A stretch of 5,010 nt of DNA. It comes from Bacillota bacterium. GTDB taxonomy: Bacteria > Bacillota > Clostridia > Peptostreptococcales > Anaerovoracaceae. The notes under the pieces are model-generated. The model was not told the DNA's origin. It was given only the letters and a program-made list of their open reading frames with translations, and made no database searches. Location: the NCBI GenBank assembly GCA_016293805.1, contig JAEDDI010000060.1, forward strand, positions 1 through 5,010. Reading direction: 5' to 3'. Each line of letters opens with the position of its first letter. Position 1 is the first letter of the stretch. This document shows, piece after piece, positions 1 to 4,718 of this stretch. Position numbers and translations under genes: made by a program.

Positions 1-79
1 AAATTCCTACATTTCCATTTCGGAATTTTTCTACATTTCGATACTAGCATTTACATCTGTGAAAATGTGTGAAACTTTT

Positions 80-107
80 TTGTTCATTTCATAGTCTGAT
101 TTATATA
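80..107 (+). promoter_or_regulatory. weak candidate promoter upstream of the membrane protein gene
   Basis: A TTGTTC box (80-85) and a TATATA box (102-107) lie 16 bases apart, about 100 bases before the first gene. The match is only partial and the region is AT-rich, so chance boxes are expected. The putative -10 falls inside the loop and right arm of a small inverted repeat (91-113). Confidence 0.25.
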
Positions 108-113
108 GACTAT
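91..113. repeat. short inverted repeat ATAGTCT / AGACTAT
   Basis: Perfect 7-base arms (91-97 and 107-113) flank a 9-base spacer. It overlaps the weak promoter candidate and could be an operator or a small hairpin. There is no following T-run, so it is not a terminator on this strand. Confidence 0.4.
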
Positions 114-150
114 CAAAAGGCGAGGGATTTTCTAATAGTGAGCAATAGCG

Positions 151-183
151 TTAAGATAAATGGATAATTACTTTTAAGATAAA
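151..183. repeat. direct repeat TTAAGATAAA, two copies
   Basis: The 10-base word TTAAGATAAA occurs exactly at 151-160 and again at 174-183, so the starts are 23 bases apart (about two helical turns). The second copy ends 28 bases before the start codon of the membrane protein gene. The spacing suits a regulator binding one face of the DNA, but AT-rich words recur by chance and no regulator is known. Confidence 0.35.
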
Positions 184-211
184 CTACGAAAGGAATCCGG
201 AAATACCAGAA

Positions 212-709
212 ATGCAAAAATCAAAAAAAGTAATCAGTATTTTTACTTTAGTACAGTTCATAGTAGTAATTATACTTGTAATGTTGATATCAAGCAGATA
301 TGAAGAAGCTGTTTTATACGAAGAACTTCCAATCTCTTGGAAATCATCTTTTGCATTCTTCTCTATTGTGATAAGACCATATATAACTCTTCTAGCTTTG
401 GGGTTTGGTGTTTCATTATTAACAGTTCTTGATATTAAAAGACCTAAGCATTCAACTTTATTTTATTTAGTAGCATATTTAATCTGTTTAAGTTCAAATA
501 TTTTTTCGATAGGTTATCTTGTGTTTTCTGACAGAAAATATAATTCAGTTTTATATCTTTTAAAAGAGCCTATTGTTAATGATTTTGGCAAATATGTCAC
601 CGTACTAAATACAATGTCAATACCAATAATCCTTTCGATTATAGGAACTATAGTATTGATTATAGGTTTGATATCATTACGAAGAGGAAGGGTAAATAAT
701 GATTATTAA
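212..709 (+). CDS. unrecognised small integral membrane protein (165 aa, four predicted helices)
   Basis: I do not recognise this protein. Four hydrophobic stretches are visible at about residues 8-27, 47-72, 82-104 and 133-155. The basic N-terminus (KSKK), the basic loop at 76-80 (KRPKH) and the basic tail (RRGR, 157-160) would lie inside, and the acidic loop 31-38 (EEAVLYEE) outside, which fits the positive-inside rule for a four-helix, both-ends-in protein. No catalytic or ligand motif is seen. The ATG at 212 is the only early start. An AAAGGA lies at 189-194, a rather long 17 bases upstream, so translation may be weak or use another signal. Base composition is clearly more AT-rich than the downstream ilvE and symporter genes, with many ATA, TTA and AGA codons, which suggests an acquired gene. 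No partner gene adjoins it. It is very likely real given its coherent topology, but its function is unknown. Confidence 0.75.
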   Translation: MQKSKKVISIFTLVQFIVVIILVMLISSRYEEAVLYEELPISWKSSFAFFSIVIRPYITLLALGFGVSLLTVLDIKRPKHSTLFYLVAYLICLSSNIFSIGYLVFSDRKYNSVLYLLKEPIVNDFGKYVTVLNTMSIPIILSIIGTIVLIIGLISLRRGRVNNDY

Positions 710-765
710 ATATAAGGATTCAAAAAGTTGTAAACAGAAATACCTTTATTATTTTCTTTCCTATT

Positions 766-818
766 CTCTGTTGTGGCAAATATAGCAGACTGCTATATTT
801 GCAAATGGTTAGACAGAG
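766..818. repeat. hairpin built on a perfect 27-bp palindrome (776-802)
   Basis: GCAAATATAGCAG (776-788) is followed, after a single A, by its exact reverse complement CTGCTATATTTGC (790-802). An outer pair, CTCTGT (766-771) with ACAGAG (813-818), can extend it across an asymmetric internal loop. It lies 57 bases after the membrane protein gene. No T-run follows on the plus strand (the next bases are AAATGG), so it is a poor intrinsic terminator there. It could be a dimeric-regulator operator, an RNA 3'-end structure, or part of a mobile element end. Confidence 0.6.
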
Positions 819-852
819 GATTATAAAGCAACTAGCCTAATTAAAACGGGTA

Positions 853-945
853 TCCGACTTAAACTGGGGGAGAGAACTGGGGTCTCAGTGAAAAACTCCG
901 ACCTAAACTGGGGTTGGCAACTGGGGTCGGATTCAATGAAAAAAC
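853..945. repeat. two-copy diverged tandem repeat with four AACTGGGG motifs
   Basis: Unit 1 begins TCCGACTTAAACTGGGG at 853 and unit 2 begins TCCGACCTAAACTGGGG at 897, a period of 44 bases; each unit runs on to a similar TGAAAAA(A)C end. AACTGGGG occurs at 862, 875, 906 and 919, with a 13-base step inside each unit. Unit 2 is bounded by a 7-base inverted repeat, TCCGACC (897-903) with GGTCGGA (925-931). The cores are conserved and the spacers differ, which looks like repeated protein-binding sites or an RNA structure. Its place just beyond the 3' end of a truncated minus-strand gene suggests the end of a mobile element, but no family was recognised. Confidence 0.6.
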
Positions 946-977
946 ATACGTGGAGGGAGCAGATTCTGCTTCCTCCA
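939..977 (-). terminator. probable terminator for the truncated minus-strand gene
   Basis: TGGAGGGAGCAG (951-962) and CTGCTTCCTCCA (966-977) form a 12-bp stem with one G-T wobble and a three-base ATT loop. Read on the minus strand it sits 9 bases after the stop codon of the truncated gene. A run of six T follows only after a CGTATG spacer (minus-strand T-run at plus 940-945). The hairpin is strong but the T-run is displaced, so termination efficiency is uncertain. Read on the plus strand it is followed by a mixed TTGTAGTTTT. Confidence 0.5.
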
Positions 978-985
978 TTGTAGTT

Positions 986-1159
986 TTAAAACTCATCATC
1001 AAAGGGATTCCAATTGTCCTCTAGGTCTTCATCATAAACATCATCGGAAATAACAGGATAATATGATTTCAGATATGTATCTTCAAGATTACGTGGTTTT
1101 TGCGTATCTCCAAATACTGTATCTTTTCCATTTATACATATCTTGATAGGCAGATAAAC
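986..1159 (-). pseudogene. 3' remnant of a minus-strand gene with an acidic tail (57 codons, no start)
   Basis: An open frame of 57 sense codons and a TAA (986-988) has no plausible start; it is closed upstream by TGA (plus 1160-1162). The peptide runs from VYLPIKICINGKDTVFGD near its truncated end to a strongly acidic terminus, DDVYDEDLEDNWNPFDDEF. Its protein-like composition, the hairpin just downstream (951-977) and the abrupt loss of frame 10 bases before the ilvE terminator all point to the C-terminal end of a once longer protein rather than chance. Codon use is AT-rich like the rest of the left region. I did not recognise the family. A transposase or other element protein is a guess based on the adjacent repeats (853-945). 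Confidence 0.55.
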
Positions 1160-1171
1160 TCAATCAGGCAT

Positions 1172-1221
1172 AAAAAAGGGGCTGTGGCGCTAGAAATCAT
1201 CTAACGCGACAGTCCCTTTTT
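1172..1221 (-). terminator. ilvE intrinsic terminator, bidirectional in form
   Basis: The sequence from 1173 to 1221 folds on itself. A-rich and T-rich flanks pair (1173-1177 with 1217-1221), then GGGGCTGT (1178-1185) pairs with ACAGTCCC (1209-1216) with one G-T wobble. After a G-G mismatch, GCG and TAGA pair on to a five-base loop, with one C-A mismatch. It lies 6 bases beyond the ilvE stop codon, and the minus strand ends in a run of six T, so it should stop ilvE transcription. The plus strand has five T, so it may also block plus-strand read-through from the left. Confidence 0.87.
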
Positions 1222-1227
1222 GCTGTC

Positions 1228-2253
1228 TTATTCGATTACATGAACCCATCCTTCAGGTGCTTCGATTCTGCATTCCTGAATGTTGATAAGAGTTTCTCTT
1301 AACTTCTTAAGAACAGGTCCTATTTCGTCCATTCCGCTTGGAACACATATGTCTTTGCCGTGATCGCTGATTTTGCCTATAGGAGAGATTACTGCAGCGG
1401 TTCCGCAAAGTCCGATTTCTGCGAATTCAGGGACTTCTTCGAAAGGTACAGGTCTGTGTTCCACTTCCATTCCAAGATAGTGCTCAGCAACATACATAAG
1501 TGAACGGCGTGTTATTGATGGAAGGATAGAATCAGACTTAGGTGTCACAAGCTTGCCGTCCTTTGTTACGAACAGGAAGTTTGCGCCGCCTGTTTCTTCA
1601 ACATATGTTCTGGTTGCAGCATCAAGATACATATTCTCTGCGAAGCCTTCTTCGTGAGCCTTAACGATAGGATAAAGGCTCATTGCATAGTTAAGACCTG
1701 CCTTGATGTGTCCTGTTCCATGAGGAGCGGCTCTGTCGTAATCGGAAACCTTGATGTAAATAGGCTTTACGCCGCCCTTGAAGTACGGACCTACAGGAGT
1801 TGTAAGTATACGGAACATGTACTCAGTTGCAGGCTGGACTCCGATTACAGCATTTGTTCCCATAAGGAATGGTCTGATGTAAAGCGATGCACCTGAACCG
1901 TAAGGAGGCACATAGTCAAGATTTGCCTTAACGGTCTGTTTAACTGCATCGATGAATCTGTCTTCCGGGAAAGGAGCCATCGAAAGTCTTCTTGCTGAAT
2001 CTGCAAGACGCTGCGCATTAAGGTCAGGACGGAATATTACAGTTCTGCCGTCTTCTGTTTCGTAGGCCTTGAGACCTTCGAACACTGTCTGTGCATACTG
2101 GAATACGCATGCGCATTCATTAAGTACTATATTAGGATCGTCCACAAGAGCACCTTCATCCCATGCTCCGTCTTTAAACATTGATACATAGCGCTTGTCA
2201 GTCGGCATGTAGCTGAATGACAGGTTGCTCCAGTCTATATTTTTCTTTGCCAT
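1228..2253 (-). CDS. ilvE: branched-chain amino acid aminotransferase (class IV, PLP)
   Basis: Cytosolic PLP enzyme that reversibly moves the amino group between leucine, isoleucine or valine and 2-oxoglutarate, the last step of branched-chain synthesis. The 341-residue length is usual for the longer BCAT type. Visible hallmarks are FEGLKAY (58-64), Arg82 in NAQRL (likely phosphate contact), the catalytic lysine Lys184 in GHIKAGLNYAMSLYP (181-195), Glu220 in VEETGGANFLFV (218-229), which should face the pyridine nitrogen, and the phosphate-binding CGTAAVISPIGKI (283-295). No key residue is missing. The ATG at 2251-2253 is preceded by AAAGGA with 8 bases of spacing. It is monocistronic: own promoter (2313-2342), about 50 bases of leader with no visible attenuator, and a terminator 6 bases after the stop. 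A 15-bp palindrome over the -35 box suggests repression at initiation. It is divergent from a T-box-controlled amino acid symporter. The identification is firm; aromatic or methionine side activity cannot be judged. Confidence 0.97.
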   Translation of the reverse strand: MAKKNIDWSNLSFSYMPTDKRYVSMFKDGAWDEGALVDDPNIVLNECACVFQYAQTVFEGLKAYETEDGRTVIFRPDLNAQRLADSARRLSMAPFPEDRFIDAVKQTVKANLDYVPPYGSGASLYIRPFLMGTNAVIGVQPATEYMFRILTTPVGPYFKGGVKPIYIKVSDYDRAAPHGTGHIKAGLNYAMSLYPIVKAHEEGFAENMYLDAATRTYVEETGGANFLFVTKDGKLVTPKSDSILPSITRRSLMYVAEHYLGMEVEHRPVPFEEVPEFAEIGLCGTAAVISPIGKISDHGKDICVPSGMDEIGPVLKKLRETLINIQECRIEAPEGWVHVIE

Positions 2254-2312
2254 TTTATCATTCCTTTCATTATTTATTACAGGCGTCAGCCTTATTTTCT
2301 GATATTGTTCTT

Positions 2313-2342
2313 ATTATATACCAAAAACAGTAAAAATGTCTG
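2313..2342 (-). promoter_or_regulatory. ilvE promoter
   Basis: On the minus strand a perfect TATAAT (plus 2313-2318) follows CAGACA (plus 2337-2342; four of six match TTGACA, including GACA) with an 18-base spacer. Transcription should start near 2306, giving a leader of about 50 bases that contains the AAAGGA ribosome site (2262-2267). It is the only good promoter between the two divergent genes on this strand. Confidence 0.7.
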
Positions 2343-2348
2343 ACATTT
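2334..2348. promoter_or_regulatory. operator-like palindrome over the ilvE -35 box
   Basis: AAATGTC-T-GACATTT is a perfect inverted repeat with 7-base arms around a single central base. It covers the -35 box (2337-2342), the position expected for a repressor site. A looser relative, TGTC-GCT-GACA, lies at 2392-2402. No regulator gene is in the window and the motif was not recognised as a known operator. Confidence 0.45.
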
Positions 2349-2452
2349 GTTGATTTTTAATGAAAAACTAAGAAAAAGATATTACGTGTTGTGTCGCTGA
2401 CAATAATTATGACATAATTGTATGTTTTCACTAAAAAAAGTTAAAAAAGCCA

Positions 2453-2481
2453 TTGACAACAAACAAAAATATGAGTATAAT
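2453..2481 (+). promoter_or_regulatory. consensus sigma-A promoter of the T-box/symporter unit
   Basis: TTGACA (2453-2458) and TATAAT (2476-2481) match consensus exactly with an ideal 17-base spacer. Transcription should begin around 2488. A fully consensus promoter fits a gene whose control lies downstream, in attenuation. An inverted repeat, AATTAT-GAC-ATAATT (2405-2419), lies upstream and is of uncertain meaning in such AT-rich DNA. Confidence 0.92.
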
Positions 2482-2487
2482 CCAACT

Positions 2488-2767
2488 TGTCAACTTAAGA
2501 TAGAAGGCTGTGAAGGGAATTAGTAGCTTCAAGGAGACTGTACAGAGAGTTGCCGGATGGTGAGAGGCGCGTAGTTACTTTTAGTGAATACCTCCTGGAG
2601 CTGCACGCTGAAAGCATATGCAAGTAGGACGTGACGGGATGCGCCCGTTATAGCGCAAGGGTATAATCGTTATGACGTACCTGTAAAGGCTGTCATCGTG
2701 AGGTGGCAGTGAATTGAGGTGGTACCGCGGATAATGTCCGCCCTCTGGATCAGAGGGCGGTTTTTTT
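2488..2767 (+). promoter_or_regulatory. T-box leader (tRNA-sensing riboswitch), specifier probably UAC (Tyr)
   Basis: This transcribed leader reads uncharged tRNA and lets transcription pass a terminator. Stem I carries AGTA (2522-2525), AGAGAG (2544-2549) and the distal loop GGATGGTGAGA (2555-2565). GAA (2586-2588) precedes TAC (2589-2591), the usual specifier position, as I recall it from the tyrS leader. Supporting helices are GGCT/AGCT (2506-2509 with 2599-2602), GGGA/TCCT (2515-2518 with 2593-2596), and GACTGT/GTAGTT with AAGG/CTTT above the specifier loop. Further stems are ACGGG/CCCGT (2634-2648) and CTGTC/GGCAG (2690-2709). The T-box AGGTGGTACCGCG is at 2717-2729. Its TGGT should pair with a tRNA ending ACCA, so an A discriminator, which tRNA-Tyr has in bacteria. 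Antiterminator helices are GAGG (2716-2719) with CCTC (2742-2745) and GCGG (2727-2730) with CCGC (2738-2741), around the TGGTACC bulge. T-box identity is certain; amino acid specificity is likely but unproven. Confidence 0.95.
2738..2767 (+). terminator. T-box attenuation terminator
   Basis: CCGCCCTCTG (2738-2747) and CAGAGGGCGG (2751-2760) form a perfect 10-bp, GC-rich stem with a GAT loop, followed by seven T (2761-2767). Its left arm shares CCGCCCTC with the antiterminator, so the two folds exclude each other. Without uncharged cognate tRNA, transcription should stop here, 53 bases before the symporter start codon. Confidence 0.96.
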
Positions 2768-2820
2768 GTGCTCCTCTGGTATATAGTCATAAGTTCAATA
2801 ATGAGGAGGAAAAGAATTTA

Positions 2821-4404
2821 ATGGACACAAAAGTATTAAGTGTAATTCTGCTGGTCATCTTCTTTGCAGTGATGATTTTCGTAGGATTAAGAACCAGAAA
2901 GAGCGCTAACAATGTAGAGGGTTTCGTGCTTGCAAGCCGTTCAGTAGGCCCTTGGATGACAGCGTTTGCATTTGGAACATCATATTTTTCGGCTGTAATC
3001 TTTGTAGGATATGCAGGTCAGTTCGGATGGAACTTCGGTCTTTCCGCGACATGGGCAGGGCTTGGAAACGCATTTATCGGTTCTCTTCTTGCATGGAATA
3101 TACTTGGAAGAAGAACAAGAATCATGACACAGCATCTTGATGCCAAGACAATGCCTGATTTCTTTGGAAAGAGATTCAACTCAACAACAATGAAGGTAAT
3201 CGCTTCGATTATCATATTCATATTCCTTATTCCTTATACTGCATCACTTTACAACGGACTTTCAAGTCTGTTCGGACTTGTATTCGATCTTCCATACTGG
3301 GTTGTAATAGCAATCATGGCAGTACTTACAGGATTTTATGTAATGTTCGGCGGATACATGGCTACTGCAGTAAATGACTTTATCCAGGGAATTATAATGC
3401 TGTTTGGTATCTGCGCTGTAATCGGAGCTGTACTTACTTCAAATGGCGGACTTGTTGAAGCTACAAAGACATTATCGTCAGTTCCTGCTGAAGGATGGAC
3501 AGGCGGAGCATTCACATCTTTCCTTGGACCTGATCCACTTGCACTGTTATTCGTTGTAATCCTTACTTCGCTTGGTACATGGGGACTTCCTCAGATGGTT
3601 GGTAAATTCTATGCTATCAAGAGTGAACAGGATATCCACAAAGGAACAGTCATATCGACAGTATTTGCAATAATAGTGGCAGGCGGATGCTACTTCCTTG
3701 GCGGATTCGGAAGACTTTATGCAGACAAGATTGCATACCAGAGCGATGGAGCAACTCCTTTATTTGACACTATCGTTCCGTCTATGCTGGCAACTCTTCC
3801 GGCAGTGATAATTGCTGTTGTAATCGTACTTGTACTTTCGGCTTCAATGTCAACATTATCGTCACTTGTTCTTACATCAAGTTCAACATTCACACTTGAT
3901 GTAATCAAGCCGGCTAAGAAGGATAAGATGACTGAGGACAAACAGGTCCTTGTTATGAGGGTGTTAATACTGGTATTCATAATAATTTCAGCAGTAATTG
4001 CCGTTGTAAAGGATTCGCATCCTGAAATCACATTTATCGCTCAGATGATGGGTGTTTCATGGGGTGCATTATCCGGAGCATTTCTTGCACCTTTCCTTTA
4101 CTCACTTTACTGGAAGGGTGTTACTAAGGCATCGGTATTCTGCTGCTTCGTATGGGGTACTGCGCTGATGATTCTTCAGATGGCAATTTCTCTTGGTGGA
4201 CTTGATATTTCAGGATGGGGCCCTGTTCTCAGCTACTTATTTGCATCATCAGTTCGTTCAGGTGTAATAGCAATGGTAGGTGGACTTATTATAGTTCCGG
4301 TTGTAAGTCTGTTCACAAAGAAAGAAGACCCTGAAGTTGTTAACAGATTCTTTGAATGCTACGAAGAAAAGGTATCAGTGGCAAAGAAGGAAGCACTCGA
4401 CTGA
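2821..4404 (+). CDS. sodium:solute symporter (SSS/PutP family), predicted amino acid importer
   Basis: Inner-membrane secondary transporter that uses the Na+ gradient to import a solute. The 527-residue protein has about 13 hydrophobic segments, the first at 5-24 and the last in about 466-496, with a short charged C-tail. SSS family signs are the N-terminal GFVLASRSVGPWMTAFAFG (34-52), GGYMATAVNDFIQGIIM (177-193), which matches the family signature around its Asp-Gln, LPQMVGKFYAIKS (256-268), and the serine-rich helix LSASMSTLSSLVLTSSS (339-355), where family members bind Na+ through Ser/Thr side chains. Start: ATG 2821 has GAGGAGG (2803-2809) 11 bases upstream; the in-frame ATG at 2719 lies inside the T-box and would precede the terminator. 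The T-box makes an amino acid substrate likely, and its probable UAC specifier points to tyrosine or a related aromatic. Homology alone could equally suggest proline or another solute. It is single-gene, with a terminator at 4489-4518. Confidence 0.94.
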   Translation: MDTKVLSVILLVIFFAVMIFVGLRTRKSANNVEGFVLASRSVGPWMTAFAFGTSYFSAVIFVGYAGQFGWNFGLSATWAGLGNAFIGSLLAWNILGRRTRIMTQHLDAKTMPDFFGKRFNSTTMKVIASIIIFIFLIPYTASLYNGLSSLFGLVFDLPYWVVIAIMAVLTGFYVMFGGYMATAVNDFIQGIIMLFGICAVIGAVLTSNGGLVEATKTLSSVPAEGWTGGAFTSFLGPDPLALLFVVILTSLGTWGLPQMVGKFYAIKSEQDIHKGTVISTVFAIIVAGGCYFLGGFGRLYADKIAYQSDGATPLFDTIVPSMLATLPAVIIAVVIVLVLSASMSTLSSLVLTSSSTFTLDVIKPAKKDKMTEDKQVLVMRVLILVFIIISAVIAVVKDSHPEITFIAQMMGVSWGALSGAFLAPFLYSLYWKGVTKASVFCCFVWGTALMILQMAISLGGLDISGWGPVLSYLFASSVRSGVIAMVGGLIIVPVVSLFTKKEDPEVVNRFFECYEEKVSVAKKEALD

Positions 4405-4488
4405 TATTTTCCTAACAAGGTAAAGATAAAACACAATAAACGGGTTAAGGCTACAGCTTTGTCTGCAGTCTTTTCTCTTGACATACAA

Positions 4489-4518
4489 AAAACGGACCTT
4501 ACCCCGCCGGTCCGTTTT
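4489..4518. terminator. bidirectional intrinsic terminator after the symporter gene
   Basis: AAAACGGACC (4489-4498) and GGTCCGTTTT (4509-4518) form a perfect 10-bp stem with a 10-base loop. It lies 84 bases after the symporter stop. On the plus strand the T-run is four bases followed by CGTATATTTT. On the minus strand it is six T, so the element is actually better formed for minus-strand transcripts. Confidence 0.85.
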
Positions 4519-4536
4519 CGTATATTTTAAAGGAGT

Positions 4537-4552
4537 GGCAGCTTTTGCTGCC
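4537..4552. repeat. small perfect hairpin GGCAGC-TTTT-GCTGCC
   Basis: Six-base perfect arms around a four-base loop, between the symporter terminator and the next promoter. No T-run follows on the plus strand. Read on the minus strand it is followed by ACTCCTTT and then the strong terminator at 4489-4518. Confidence 0.5.
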
Positions 4553-4634
4553 CGGAATGAAAAAACCTTAGTGATTTTCACACTTATTATTATACTCTTC
4601 AATATGGTGAAGTTATCTTATGCCTGTCAAGGTT

Positions 4635-4663
4635 TTGTGAAAAGAGTGTGTTTGTAGTATAAT
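4635..4663 (+). promoter_or_regulatory. promoter of the DUF6125-like gene
   Basis: TTGTGA (4635-4640) and a perfect TATAAT (4658-4663) are separated by an ideal 17 bases. Transcription would start near 4670, giving a leader of about 50 bases. The -35 box abuts AAGGTTTT (4629-4636), the right arm of an 8-base inverted repeat whose left arm AAAACCTT is at 4562-4569. Confidence 0.75.
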
Positions 4664-4718
4664 GTGACGAGACAGTGAAAAAAGACAGATTCATAGAGAG
4701 TTCAGGAAGGAGAGACAC

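Noticed and set aside
853..945. CRISPR array
   Set aside because: Only two diverged units with directly abutting, partly conserved spacers, and no cas genes nearby; this is a tandem repeat, not repeat-spacer architecture.
1654..1896. 80-codon plus-strand open frame inside ilvE
   Set aside because: Antisense shadow of a clearly conserved enzyme gene, with no ribosome site and a composition unlike a real protein.
2254..2312. Attenuator or riboswitch in the ilvE leader
   Set aside because: The leader is only about 50 bases and shows no terminator hairpin, T-box motif or leader peptide rich in branched-chain codons.
2581..2790. 69-codon open frame on the minus strand
   Set aside because: It is antisense to the T-box leader; the openness reflects structured RNA sequence, and the peptide has no protein-like features.
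2719..2820. In-frame ATG at 2719 that would add 34 residues to the symporter
   Set aside because: It lies inside the T-box motif and upstream of the attenuator, has no proper ribosome site, and encodes a charged non-family extension. ATG 2821 has a strong GAGGAGG and matches the usual family N-terminus.
2952..4031. Three open frames (2952-3140 plus; 3018-3221 and 3717-4031 minus) inside the symporter gene
   Set aside because: Shadows of the symporter reading frame in other frames; no start signals or recognisable motifs.
4375..4602. 75-codon minus-strand open frame
   Set aside because: It runs through the bidirectional terminator and into the symporter 3' end, with a basic, low-complexity peptide; not a credible gene.
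4535..4660. Possible 41-codon plus-strand ORF starting at GTG after AAAGGAG
   Set aside because: The GTG overlaps the putative ribosome site, leaving no spacing, and the frame runs through a hairpin and the next promoter.
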